DNA of 64,000 bases, from the NCBI RefSeq assembly GCF_900130075.1, contig NZ_LT671418.1, positions 1,612,001 through 1,676,000 of the forward strand. Direction: 5' to 3'. The translations under genes and the position numbers were made by a program. The DNA comes from Herminiimonas arsenitoxidans. Lineage in GTDB: Bacteria > Pseudomonadota > Gammaproteobacteria > Burkholderiales > Burkholderiaceae_D. Positions within the stretch are counted from its first letter, which is position 1. Each line of letters starts with the position of its first letter. The notes beneath the pieces are model-generated. The model was not told the DNA's origin. It did no database searches and was given only the letters and a program-made list of their open reading frames with translations. Below, one piece after another: positions 9,561-18,011 of the stretch.

Positions 9561-10037
9561 TGTTGATTTGCATCGAAAACTGACCCACTTAGCCGCATAA
9601 TTTGCATCCAAAACTGACCCACGTTTAGAACACAATCCTACTTACCAAAGTGAGTAGGAGATATGGAGTGATCGACGTGGCATTACTTGGAATTATTCGA
9701 CGCTGGCACCTTCGTGACCACGTGTCCTTGAGAGAGATATCCAAACGATTGGGTATCTCTCGAAATACAGCCAGACGTTATCTACGCGCTGAAACTGTCG
9801 AACCAGCCTACGCTGATCGACGTTCTCCGACTTCTCTCGACAAATACGCGTTCAAGCTTTCAGCCTGGTTAAAGACCGAGACAACGAAATCACGCAAGCA
9901 ACGACGGACTTTGAAACAGATGCACATCGACTTGCGCGCATTGGGATATGAAGGGTCCTATGACCGGGTCGCAGCCTTCGCCAGACAGTGGAAGGTGGAT
10001 CAATTAGAGAGGGTCAACTCTGCGAGCAAATCAACAC
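9561..10037 (+). mobile_element. IS21-family insertion sequence, left-end remnant
   Basis: The left terminus starts TGTTGATTTGCATC at 9561. It has two direct copies of a transposase-binding repeat, TTTGCATCGAAAACTGACC (9567) and TTTGCATCCAAAACTGACC (9601), the usual arrangement at IS21 ends. The istA frame that follows is cut after about 129 residues, and neither istB nor a right end is present. The 3' breakpoint near 10037 is estimated from where the protein stops resembling IstA. Confidence 0.8.
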
Positions 10038-10063
10038 GGAGTATAAGTGACCGAATTAAGTGA
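9650..10063 (+). pseudogene. istA: truncated IS21 transposase IstA (N-terminal part)
   Basis: A 137-codon open frame. The N-terminal HTH (ISKRLGISRNTARRYL) and the downstream YADRRSPTSLDKY and GYDR-type text (GYEGSYDRVAAFARQWK) are typical of IstA. The integrase core (DDE) that would begin around residue 130 is missing, and the last few residues (SISDRIK) come from unrelated sequence. IstA is normally around 500 residues, so this is a non-functional remnant. The annotated ATG may not be the original start: the natural one could be the ATG inside GVIDVALL or further upstream. Confidence 0.8.
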
Positions 10064-10241
10064 CAACTTTGAGATGCTACGAGATCGCAACTTGCTTTGC
10101 GTATTAATGGTTCCCTCATTCTAATACTCACTTTTTCGCTGAATCCTAGCTTTCACCTTACTCAAAAACATATTATTTCAACAATTAAATAATTAGCTTG
10201 ACAAAAGATTCCATAGATATAATCCTCCGAAACAATGGGCA

Positions 10242-10253
10242 ATTGTATACAAT
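10242..10253. promoter_or_regulatory. GntR-type operator candidate 1
   Basis: ATTGTATACAAT is a perfect 12-bp palindrome of the (N)GT(N)AC(N) class bound by FadR/FCD-type GntR regulators. It lies 65 bp before the tctC-like start. A second near-palindrome is centred 22 bp downstream. Confidence 0.55.
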
Positions 10254-10264
10254 CATATCTGTTC

Positions 10265-10274
10265 TTGTATGCAA
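10265..10274. promoter_or_regulatory. GntR-type operator candidate 2
   Basis: TTGTATGCAA has one mismatch from the palindrome at 10242-10253. The two centres are 22 bp apart (about two helical turns), which suits cooperative binding of dimers. Confidence 0.45.
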
Positions 10275-10317
10275 ACGACTTATTAATATAAAAAATACAA
10301 TTTTTGGAGACAAGATC

Positions 10318-11283
10318 ATGAAACTTAGAATTCCCCTCTTAGTGCTGGCTGGACTTTGCCTATCCGTCAGTGCGTTTGCACAGACCTGGCCCACGCGACC
10401 GGTGACGCTGATCGTACCGTTCCCTCCGGGTGGCGGAACCGACGCTTTTGCACGTCCGTTGGCGGCACAACTGAGCAAACAGCTCGGCAAGACGGTCATC
10501 ATCGATAATCGCGGTGGCGGAGGCGGCACTCTTGGTGCGGGCGTAGCAGCGAAGTCCCCACCTGATGGATACACATTTTTCATAGGTGCAGCGCATCATG
10601 CAATTGCACCGGCGCTGTATCCAAAGCTCGCTTACGATCTGCAAAAAGATTTCATCCCGATTACCGTTATTGCCACGCCACCACAGGTGATCGTAGTCAA
10701 CACCCAGCGCGTTCCGGTACAGGATCTGAAAGGTTTGCTGGATTACGTCAGAAAGAATCCTGGCAAGCTGAACTTCGGCTCGGCCGGTAACGGCACCTCG
10801 CATCATTTGGCGGGTGAACTGTTCAAGATCCAAACCAAGACCTTCATTACCCATATTCCATACCGCGGTGCTGGTCCAGCGCTACAGGACTTGATCGGGG
10901 GGCAGCTCGATCTCATGTTCGACGGGCTCGGTTCCTCAGCCAGCCATGTGAAGAGCGGCCGCATCAAGGCACTTGCCGTCGCATCGGCCAAGCGTGCACC
11001 GGGCTTTCCCGACGTTCCGACGGCTGCGGAAGCCGGTGTACCAGGCTATGAAGTATCCACTTGGTACGGTCTGTGGGCAATCAAGGGCACTCCACCCGAG
11101 GTGGTTGAGCGCATGACGGAAGAAGTCAAGAAAGCGCTAGCATCCCCGGAAATCCAGCAGAACTGGACGAGTGCCGGCTCGGATATTCCGAACATGTCAC
11201 AGGCGGAATTTACTACGATGATCGCGTCCGAAATAGCGCGCTGGGGGCAGGTCGTCAAGAGCTCGGGCGTCAAGCTGGAATAA
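10318..11283 (+). CDS. tripartite tricarboxylate transporter substrate-binding protein (TctC/Bug)
   Basis: A 321-residue periplasmic solute receptor. ATG 10318 has TTTTTGGAG 9 nt upstream and opens directly into a signal peptide (MKLRIPLLVLAGLCLSVSAFAQ). Upstream in-frame codons lack one. Bug-family hallmarks follow: WPTRPVTLIVPFPPGGGTDAFAR, the glycine-rich NRGGGGGTLGAG loop, and PDGYTF. The mature fold spans the remainder. No TctA/TctB membrane genes are adjacent, so this is an orphan receptor, as is common in Burkholderiales. The ligand (a carboxylate) is unknown. Confidence 0.9.
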   Translation: MKLRIPLLVLAGLCLSVSAFAQTWPTRPVTLIVPFPPGGGTDAFARPLAAQLSKQLGKTVIIDNRGGGGGTLGAGVAAKSPPDGYTFFIGAAHHAIAPALYPKLAYDLQKDFIPITVIATPPQVIVVNTQRVPVQDLKGLLDYVRKNPGKLNFGSAGNGTSHHLAGELFKIQTKTFITHIPYRGAGPALQDLIGGQLDLMFDGLGSSASHVKSGRIKALAVASAKRAPGFPDVPTAAEAGVPGYEVSTWYGLWAIKGTPPEVVERMTEEVKKALASPEIQQNWTSAGSDIPNMSQAEFTTMIASEIARWGQVVKSSGVKLE

Positions 11284-11431
11284 GAGTGCCCGACCTTGAA
11301 CATGCAGCAGTGCAACTGGCATGCATGTCGCGCCCCGGCTGCTGAGACATAGCCCTGCTGCACATACTCAACAGTGCAGTGATCATCGGATGCGATCTAA
11401 AAATACACTCATTCGAAACCACCCACTCAAT

Positions 11432-11468
11432 AAAAAAGCCGCCCAGTCAAAAACTGAGCGGCTTTTTT
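11432..11468. terminator. bidirectional rho-independent terminator
   Basis: A-rich tract, then GCCGCCCAGT, a CAAAA loop, ACTGAGCGGC (one mismatch) and TTTTTT. It lies between the convergent tctC-like gene and the aminotransferase gene, with an A run on one side and a T run on the other. Confidence 0.9.
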
Positions 11469-11483
11469 ACATCAGGCTAACAA

Positions 11484-12677
11484 TCAAATTTTCGCTGCGA
11501 TCAGCTTCGCCAACTTGGCGACGCCTTCACGAATTTTCTCCGGTGGCACGGTAACAAAACTCAAGCGCAAAGTATTCTTCTCAGGCTCGTTCGCATAGAA
11601 CGGTGCACCCGGTACGAATGCAACGTGTTGCGCAATCGCTTCTTCCAACAGTTTCATACCGTCGATATGCTCAGGCAGCGTTACCCAAATAAACATGCCG
11701 CCTTCTGGTTTATTCCACTTCACGCCAGCAGGGAAAAATTCCGTCAACGCATCCAGCATGACCTGACATTGATTCGCATACAGCGTGCGTATCGATGGAA
11801 TATGTTTCTCGAGGAAACCATCCTTGATCGCTTCGTACACCACCATCTGCGTCAATTGCGATGTATGCAGATCGGCAGCTTGTTTGGCTTGTTCCAGTTT
11901 GCGGATCAGCGGTACTGGTGCGACTACATAGCCGAGGCGTATGCCTGGTGTCAGCACTTTGGAAAACGAGCCCATGTAAATCACGCCGCTCGGATTCATC
12001 GTCAGCATTTTCGGCAATGGTTCACCGCGATAGCTGAGCGCGCCGTAAGGATCATCTTCGATCAAAGGCAAGCCAAGTCGTGCGCAGGTTTCAACCAATG
12101 CAATACGGCGCTCAACCGACAGGGTGCGGCCGGTTGGATTCTGGAAATTCGGCAAGGCGTACAACAAGCGTGCACCGTCTGCGATTTTTTCCACTTCTTC
12201 CGGCAGCAAACCGTAGTCGTCAGTCGGGATGGAAACAAAGCGCGGCTGATACACCGAGAAAGCTTGCAAGGCACCCAGATAGCTCGGCGTTTCTACCAAG
12301 ACTTTGCTGTCATCTTCGATCAATACTTTGCCGAGCAAATCCAGCGCTTGCTGCGAACCGGATACCATCAAGACCTGATCCGGTGTAATCGTCACGCCAT
12401 CGATAGACAGGGAATTCGCGATCCACTCACGCAAAGGCGCATAACCGTCGCTAGGACCGTATTGCAAAGCAATCTTGCCTTGATTCGACAAGACGGTATC
12501 GAAGGCCGCTTTCATGTGCTCGACCGGGAATGTTTCCGGCGACGGCAAACCACCGGCGAAGGAAATGATGTCCGGGCGCATCGTGATTTTCAGGATCTCG
12601 CGGATGACCGAGCTTTGCAGTTGCTCTGCACGTTTAGCGAATTGCCAATTGATCGGCGTTGGATGTTCGATTTTCAT
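11484..12677 (-). CDS. PLP-dependent aminotransferase (2-aminoadipate/LysN type)
   Basis: A 397-residue fold-type I aminotransferase. Visible elements are IISFAGGLPSPETFPVE near the N-terminus, the substrate and cofactor region VSGSQQALDLLGKVLIEDD, LYALPNFQNPTG, EDDPYGALSY, and the PLP-lysine motif GSFSKVLTPGIRLGYV (about residues 227-242). The length and text match the 2-aminoadipate/aromatic class related to the MocR C-terminal domain, but without the DNA-binding domain. It heads away from RidA, EamA and LysE genes on the same strand. Together they suggest amino-acid turnover and export. Confidence 0.85.
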   Translation of the reverse strand: MKIEHPTPINWQFAKRAEQLQSSVIREILKITMRPDIISFAGGLPSPETFPVEHMKAAFDTVLSNQGKIALQYGPSDGYAPLREWIANSLSIDGVTITPDQVLMVSGSQQALDLLGKVLIEDDSKVLVETPSYLGALQAFSVYQPRFVSIPTDDYGLLPEEVEKIADGARLLYALPNFQNPTGRTLSVERRIALVETCARLGLPLIEDDPYGALSYRGEPLPKMLTMNPSGVIYMGSFSKVLTPGIRLGYVVAPVPLIRKLEQAKQAADLHTSQLTQMVVYEAIKDGFLEKHIPSIRTLYANQCQVMLDALTEFFPAGVKWNKPEGGMFIWVTLPEHIDGMKLLEEAIAQHVAFVPGAPFYANEPEKNTLRLSFVTVPPEKIREGVAKLAKLIAAKI

Positions 12678-12735
12678 GATGACTTCACGGTATAAACAAG
12701 GCTCACGCCCCGGCGTTCCGGGGCATATATATTTC

Positions 12736-13194
12736 TTAGATTATTTCAGCGATTAATTCGATTTCCACGCAAGCGCCGAGCGGGATTTGCGCCACGCCGA
12801 ATGCGGAACGTGCATGCACGCCTTGTGCGCCGAATATTTCGCCGAACAATTCGGATGCGCCATTGGTGACCAGATGTTGTTCGGTATAGTCGCCAGTCGA
12901 ATTAACGAGGCTCATGACCTTGACGATGCGTTTGACACGATTCAGATCGCCACCGCATGCTGCTTGCAAGGTTGCGATCAAATCGATGGCGACGCCGCGT
13001 GCTGCCAGTTTGGCTTCATCGGTGGTCATGTTCTTGCCCAGTTGACCAACCCAAGGCTTGCCGTCTTTTTTGGCGATATGGCCTGAAAGAAAAACCGTGT
13101 TGCCGCTTTGTACGTACATGACGTAAGCCGCAGCAGGCGTCGCGACGGCAGGCAATTCGATATTCAATGCTTTCAGTTTGTCGTAAAAAGACAT
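12736..13194 (-). CDS. RidA/YjgF-family protein
   Basis: A 152-residue RidA-family enamine/imine deaminase relative. I start at the ATG at 13194, preceded by GGAGC 5 nt away; the frame extends further upstream without a better site. Typical segments are VQSGNTVFLSGHIAKKDGKPW, GQLGKNMTTDEAKLAARGVAID and the C-terminal GARSAFGVAQIPLGACVEIE. The length and text fit the longer 'RidA-like/endoribonuclease L-PSP' subgroup. Lying between the aminotransferase and exporter genes fits removal of reactive imine intermediates made by PLP enzymes. Confidence 0.85.
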   Translation of the reverse strand: MSFYDKLKALNIELPAVATPAAAYVMYVQSGNTVFLSGHIAKKDGKPWVGQLGKNMTTDEAKLAARGVAIDLIATLQAACGGDLNRVKRIVKVMSLVNSTGDYTEQHLVTNGASELFGEIFGAQGVHARSAFGVAQIPLGACVEIELIAEII

Positions 13195-13384
13195 AAGTGC
13201 TCCAAAAATTGATGCCATTCCGCGCAATGCAGGAATGGCAATTAACAGATGTCCGTGAACGCGATGTTGGCTAGATGCCATCATATTCCCGACGATCACG
13301 GAAAGAATACCCGTGATTATCTCAAATCCTCGGCTTTCCTTCCCAACTATCGTCGCTACACAGCGTGAGTAAGGACATCTATAT

Positions 13385-14293
13385 TCAATTTTTGCGCTTG
13401 ATAGGCATCTTTCTCCCGATGGCCACGACGGCAATAATGGCGAGTGCAAACAGGAAGGTGCGCCATTCCAGTAACTCTCCCAGAATCACAGCCGCACCCA
13501 GCAAGGTCAGAAAGGGTTGTATCAATTGCACTTGTCCTACACGTGCAATGCCACCCAAAGCCAAACCCTTGTACCAAAAGAAGAAGCCGATAAACATCGA
13601 GAACAACGAGACATAAGCAAAACCGACCCACGCCGCCGGCGAAGCGCTCACACCGTGCTGCCAACCCAACCACACTGTGATCGGCAAAACGATAGGCATG
13701 GATAACACCAGCGCCCATGAAATCACTTGTTGCCCGCCCATCGTCTGCGACAAACGTCCACCTTCGGCGTAACCCATGGCAGCCGCAATCACTGCGAGGA
13801 ATAAAGCGAGGTCGGCAATATGCAATTCGCCACCGCCCTGCTGCAATGCAAACGCAACAACCAAACCACTACCAACGACTGCCGCAATCCAGAAACCGAT
13901 GGATGGCCGCTCACCAAAACGCAGTGCCCCGAACAAGGCGGTCGCCAGCGGCAAGATGCCCAGAATGATCGCTCCATGCGAGGCAGGTACATAAGCCATC
14001 GCGAGCGACGAAAATACCGGGAAGCCAACCACCACGCCCAACGCAGTAATCAGCAACGATTTCATCTGTGTTTTATTCGGGCGTACGGCACCACTCCACC
14101 ATAGCAAAACGGCAGAACAGATTGCCGCCACCACGGCACGACCAAGCGCGACGAAGACTGGATGCAATTCAGCGACAGCGACCCGGGTAAACGGCAAAGT
14201 CAGGCTGAATAGCGCCACGCCGATTGCACCCAACAGCATGCCTTTGGTTTCTGGTGTCATAGCGACAGAACTTACTATGGAATCGTGACTCAT
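13385..14293 (-). CDS. DMT-superfamily (EamA) transporter
   Basis: A 302-residue ten-helix permease with two EamA repeats. The start at 14293 overlaps the lysE stop (ATGA), so the two genes are translationally coupled. Hydrophobic helices run throughout (for example GMLLGAIGVALFSLTLPF, GAIILGILPLATALFGALRF, VQLIQPFLTLLGAAVILGE), with a basic tail RKMPIKRKN. EamA members usually export amino acids or metabolites; pairing with LysE supports that (inference). Confidence 0.85.
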   Translation of the reverse strand: MSHDSIVSSVAMTPETKGMLLGAIGVALFSLTLPFTRVAVAELHPVFVALGRAVVAAICSAVLLWWSGAVRPNKTQMKSLLITALGVVVGFPVFSSLAMAYVPASHGAIILGILPLATALFGALRFGERPSIGFWIAAVVGSGLVVAFALQQGGGELHIADLALFLAVIAAAMGYAEGGRLSQTMGGQQVISWALVLSMPIVLPITVWLGWQHGVSASPAAWVGFAYVSLFSMFIGFFFWYKGLALGGIARVGQVQLIQPFLTLLGAAVILGELLEWRTFLFALAIIAVVAIGRKMPIKRKN

Positions 14294-14880
14294 GACCAGA
14301 TCGCCAATGCTGAATACAAGGTCAAAGTAATCATGATTGCGCAAAACAAACGCTGCCATTTAGCCTGCGTCAGATAACGTCGCAACATCGCGCCGGTACC
14401 AGCCCAGATACCGATACAAGGCAAATTGACCACGCTGAATATCAGACAGAACACGACGATCGCAAACCATACCGGCTGCATAGGCGGCAGGAAGGCGGAA
14501 GCACCAGTCACCGCCATCACCCACGCCTTGGGATTAGCAAATTGAAAAAGTGCCGCACCGATAAAAGACATCGGGCGCGCGCTATCGTCCTCACCTTGGT
14601 TGAATGCCATGCTGCGCAACTGCCACGCTAGATACACCAGATAAGTAGAACCTATCGTTTTCAACACAAGATGCAAAACAGGCATCGCCACAATCAAACT
14701 ACCAATACCAGCCGCGCACAACGCCAGGATCACGCCAAAGCCGAAGACGACGCCCAGCATGTGCGGAATGCAACGCACAAAACCGAAACGAATACCGGAC
14801 GAGGTCAGCATGATGTTGTTCGGTCCCGGCGTGATGGAGGAGACGAAGGCGAACAGTGAAAGCGGTAACAGGGATTCCAT
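14290..14880 (-). CDS. LysE/RhtB-family amino-acid exporter
   Basis: A 196-residue, six-helix exporter. I start at the ATG at 14880 (MESLLPLSLFAFVSSITPGPNN), which gives the normal family length. The longer frame upstream is not membrane-like. The hallmark SITPGPNNIMLTSSG is present. It is divergent from the MocR-type regulator gene at 15006, a classic arrangement of regulator and target exporter. The island insertion has broken that regulator. Confidence 0.88.
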   Translation of the reverse strand: MESLLPLSLFAFVSSITPGPNNIMLTSSGIRFGFVRCIPHMLGVVFGFGVILALCAAGIGSLIVAMPVLHLVLKTIGSTYLVYLAWQLRSMAFNQGEDDSARPMSFIGAALFQFANPKAWVMAVTGASAFLPPMQPVWFAIVVFCLIFSVVNLPCIGIWAGTGAMLRRYLTQAKWQRLFCAIMITLTLYSALAIWS

Positions 14881-14958
14881 ATTGTTCCAAGAGGATGCAA
14901 AGCGATCTAAGGCTTTGCTGTTTTTATCGTCAAAACATCGTAATCGACAAAACCAATA

Positions 14959-14970
14959 CAGTACCAGTAC
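14959..14970. promoter_or_regulatory. tandem CAGTAC operator candidate for the MocR regulator
   Basis: CAGTACCAGTAC is two exact 6-bp direct repeats, preceded by a related CCAATAC, in the 125-bp lysE/mocR divergent region. MocR/PdxR regulators are known to bind direct repeats in such intergenic regions, so this is a reasonable candidate site. Confidence 0.45.
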
Positions 14971-15005
14971 ACTTAAGGAATTAATATTCTCACTGTCACG
15001 GTAAA

Positions 15006-15674
15006 ATGACCAATACAGCCAAACCGAACAAGGCCGCTGCAGCACCCCATAGCGAAACGCCTCACCCGTTGATATCGCGCGAAGCCAGCGGTTCACTGAT
15101 AGAGCAAATCGTGCAACTGGTCACTGCGCGCATAGACGATAAATTGCTGCGCACCGGCGCACGCATGCCGTCGATCCGACAGTTCTCTGATCAGCACAAG
15201 GTGTCGCGCTTCACCGTAGTGGAAGCCTACGACCGTCTGGTCGCCGGCGGCTTGCTGGAATCGCGCCGCGGCTCCGGCTTCTATGTACGCGACCGCGCGC
15301 CTATGCTGGCACCACGCGCACAACGCACGAACACCGCGCCACAGCCAGTCGATGTGGTTTGGCTGGTGCGCAATATGTTCCGCCAGTTGCCACCGCAACA
15401 AATGCCCGGCGTCGGCCTCTTGCCCAACGAATGGTTGGATGGTGATCTGGTCGCCAATGCCTTGCGCGCCGTCAGCCGACAGAAGCTGTCTCTGCAATAC
15501 GGCAATCCACAAGGTTTCTTGCCGCTACGCCAGCAACTGCAATTGAAACTGGCCGAGCTGGAAATTTCCGCAACACCCGATCAGTTCGTCACCACCTTGG
15601 GTGTAACGCAAGCACTGGATCTGGTTGCACGTCATTACGTGCAACCCGGCGACACCATCTTTGTCGATGATCCT
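15006..15674 (+). pseudogene. MocR-type regulator, 5' part (gene split by the island)
   Basis: Codons 1-223 of a GntR/aminotransferase fusion regulator. The N-terminal winged helix is intact (MPSIRQFSDQHKVSRFTVVE, GLLESRRGSGFYVRD). The aminotransferase domain begins near residue 120 and reaches FVDDP, where homology stops. The frame then reads 24 residues of island DNA to a stop at 15744-15746. The other 263 residues are at 53386-54177. Added together the fragments give a 486-residue protein, against 487 for the island homologue at 15960. The truncated product would keep the DNA-binding domain, so it might still occupy lysE operator sites. Confidence 0.93.
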
Positions 15675-15678
15675 CCGC

Positions 15679-15691
15679 TTATATTGACCTT
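15679..15691 (+). repeat. island terminal inverted repeat, left
   Basis: TTATATTGACCTT matches the inward-reading right end (TTATCTTTACTTT) at 10 of 13 positions. It begins 4 bp inside the left boundary. Confidence 0.6.
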
Positions 15692-15959
15692 ATTTTGTCC
15701 CAAAAGAATTGGAAAGCGGGTTAGCCTCGGAAATAATGTTTATTAAGCAGTGATACATTTAAATTGTCTCAGATAATGGCGACACAAATTATGTGGTCAG
15801 TAAGCTACACCGTCGCACTCAAGCGACGAAGTAATGCAAGTGAGTATTCCCCATAAAAGTAGTCACGACGGATTATTCAAGCTGAAATGGACAGACGCTC
15901 TCGAAAAGAAGGTCGATTCGCCTGTGCATCGTATAGCGCGTGAAGTCCCGGCAGATTGC

Positions 15960-17423
15960 TTACACGCCAAATAAATTAGAGAAACACCGCAATACTGCGG
16001 CATCCTGCATAGCACCTACATTTATTCTCATCCAATGAGAGGCGGCTTGAGTTGGAGAGAACAACGCTCCAGGGGCTAACAACACTCCCTCGCGCATGGC
16101 ACGTTCAGCAAAAACATTTGTGTCAGATTCAGTATCTACCCAAAGAAACATTCCAGCAGAAGGCGCGGTAGGCACCGACAATCCAAATTTCTCCAATGAT
16201 CTTGTCGCCTCCTCACGTGCTGTATCGAGTCGAAGGCGCAATCGCTGAACGTGTTTTCGGTAATATCCTTCTGCAAGAATTTTATAGACTACCCGTTCTC
16301 CAACTTCCGACGAAGTTAAAGTTGCCAAAATTTTTCTATCTGTGAGTTGCCGTGCAATTTCAGCTGAACAAGCTATGAAGCCCACGCGAAGGTTCGCTGC
16401 GAGAGTTTTAGAAAATCCACCAAGATATATAACTCGATTTAGCTGATCTAAAGTTGCAACTCGTGTACCCGGTTGTTGATTACCATCAGGTTCGAGATCA
16501 CAATAAATGTCGTCTTCGACGATCGTGAAATCAAATTTTTCCGCAATATTTAATACTCGAAAAGCTTTGGACGACGATAGTGAAGTAGATGTCGGATTAT
16601 GAAGAATTGAGTTAAGTACGTACAACTTAGGGCGATGCAGTTCAGCCAAATGTTCCAACGCTGCAATATCGGGGCCATCGGCCTCTCGCGGAACGCCAAT
16701 TACTTTTGCCCCCACCGAGGCAAAACTGGCGAACATAAGAAACCAAGCAGGGTCATCTACGAATACAACATCACCAGGCGCAAGAAAATGGCGCGCAACT
16801 ATGTCTAATCCTTGAGTGACACCAGAAGTTGTGACTATCTGTTCAGGCGTTGCACCAATCTCAATCTCAGCGAGCTTTAACTGAAGTTGCTGGCGAAGTG
16901 GCAAATAGCCTTCAGGAGTTCCGTAATGAAATATCTGATTAGAACTCTCACGCGCAACAGAACGAAAACTATTTCCAACAATTCCTGTACTCATCCATTC
17001 GGGAGGGAGTAATCCCGAACCAGGCATCGCTTGCGCTGGATGCTGACGAAACATAGTTCGTACTAACCATGCTATGTCTAAATGCTGTGGAGCGGCAATA
17101 TCTGAGCGAGCCGAACTTCTTGGAATAGTTATATGCCTACGTTCCTTTACGAAAAAACCGGAACCGCGGCGAGAGTCCAAATACCCATTCGCTACTAGTC
17201 GATCATATGCTTCTACAACAGTAAATTTTGAGATTGAATATTCTTCAGCACAAACACGAATTGAAGGTAATTTAACACCGCTTCTAATAACCTTGTCATC
17301 AATCTTCGACTGAATCTGCATTACCAATTGCTGCACCAAAGAAGTATTGCCATCCTTCGTCAAAAAGTCAGGTCCCGAGATCGTTGGATCTCGCTTGATT
17401 AAAGAATTAATTCGTTTCGACAT
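15960..17423 (-). CDS. MocR-type regulator, island-borne homologue of the disrupted gene
   Basis: An intact 487-residue GntR-type winged helix (KLPSIRVCAEEYSISKFTVVE, SRRGSGFFVKE) fused to a fold-type I aminotransferase domain. The PLP-lysine motif is GGFSKTLAANLRVGF. By eye it is roughly 60% identical over its full length to the regulator split by the island, and it has the same architecture to within one residue. It is antisense to the split gene and only about 285 bp inside the left island end. Its coding sequence contains the same target region in diverged form (GATGACCCTGCTTGG). A trans-complementing or replacement role is inferred. Confidence 0.92.
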   Translation of the reverse strand: MSKRINSLIKRDPTISGPDFLTKDGNTSLVQQLVMQIQSKIDDKVIRSGVKLPSIRVCAEEYSISKFTVVEAYDRLVANGYLDSRRGSGFFVKERRHITIPRSSARSDIAAPQHLDIAWLVRTMFRQHPAQAMPGSGLLPPEWMSTGIVGNSFRSVARESSNQIFHYGTPEGYLPLRQQLQLKLAEIEIGATPEQIVTTSGVTQGLDIVARHFLAPGDVVFVDDPAWFLMFASFASVGAKVIGVPREADGPDIAALEHLAELHRPKLYVLNSILHNPTSTSLSSSKAFRVLNIAEKFDFTIVEDDIYCDLEPDGNQQPGTRVATLDQLNRVIYLGGFSKTLAANLRVGFIACSAEIARQLTDRKILATLTSSEVGERVVYKILAEGYYRKHVQRLRLRLDTAREEATRSLEKFGLSVPTAPSAGMFLWVDTESDTNVFAERAMREGVLLAPGALFSPTQAASHWMRINVGAMQDAAVLRCFSNLFGV

Positions 17424-17519
17424 TTCTCAAATTATCCTTAGTACAACATCAAAAAACAGCTCGAGCCTTAGCCTAGAAGGTGCAACAGTTAGACAAATCA
17501 AACATGCGGTGAATTATCC

Positions 17520-17804
17520 TTACGTTTTGATATTCATAGCCTTCAACTCACCATCAACACGAAGAAGTAATTCTTTATATTTGACATTTTCTGCTCTGCA
17601 ATACGCCAATATCAGTAGTGTCGCGGGGTGCACTTCCATCACACCGGACAACTCATCAACCTTTTCCAAGGTGGGTGATTTCATACTTCGTTCTAGGCTA
17701 CTTAAATAAGTTCTGCTCGATACATCCGAAAAATCCTCTTGCGTCAGGCCTTTTCTAGTCCTTAACTCCCGCAGTGCCGTCGCGAACCCATTTCGAGAAT
17801 TCAT
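17520..17804 (-). CDS. XRE-family HTH transcriptional regulator
   Basis: A 94-residue Cro/CI-type protein. I start at the ATG at 17804, which has GGGAGA 5 nt upstream. The frame stays open to 17873, but the upstream residues are not HTH-like. The HTH covers about residues 8-62 (LRELRTRKGLTQEDFSDVSS, YLSSLERSMKSPTLEKVDEL). The C-terminal tail is charged. It precedes the island MocR gene by 96 bp on the same strand and is divergent from the exonuclease gene. It may control left-end genes and itself: an inverted GAACACT/AGTGTTC pair lies upstream. Confidence 0.85.
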   Translation of the reverse strand: MNSRNGFATALRELRTRKGLTQEDFSDVSSRTYLSSLERSMKSPTLEKVDELSGVMEVHPATLLILAYCRAENVKYKELLLRVDGELKAMNIKT

Positions 17805-17840
17805 CCGTGTCTCCCATAAAAGACACGATGTACTCATAAC

Positions 17841-17871
17841 GAACACTTTAGAACTACAATCTATAGTGTTC
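17841..17871. promoter_or_regulatory. inverted repeat upstream of the XRE regulator
   Basis: GAACACT (17841-17847) and AGTGTTC (17865-17871) are 7-bp inverted arms 17 bp apart, in the divergent region between the XRE gene and the exonuclease gene. CTATAGTGTT within it recurs exactly at 47576-47585 near the other island end. Confidence 0.4.
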
Positions 17872-18011
17872 ATTTAGCTTTGCAGCATTGTGATCGTCAC
17901 TAGAGAAATAAGAAATTCCGGTGCATTCAATATTGATCGAAGGCGAGACCGACCAAACGAAACTTTTACCAAACTGGGCTAGCGATCCGGTATTTTAACT
18001 AGAGGGGCTGT

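Noticed and set aside
9561..10063. An active IS21 element
   Set aside because: istA is cut before its catalytic core and istB and the right end are absent.
11625..12695. A 356-codon open frame opposite the aminotransferase gene
   Set aside because: It is fully antisense to a clear PLP enzyme, has a composition skewed to Gln/Arg/His, and shows no family motif; a shadow of codon bias.
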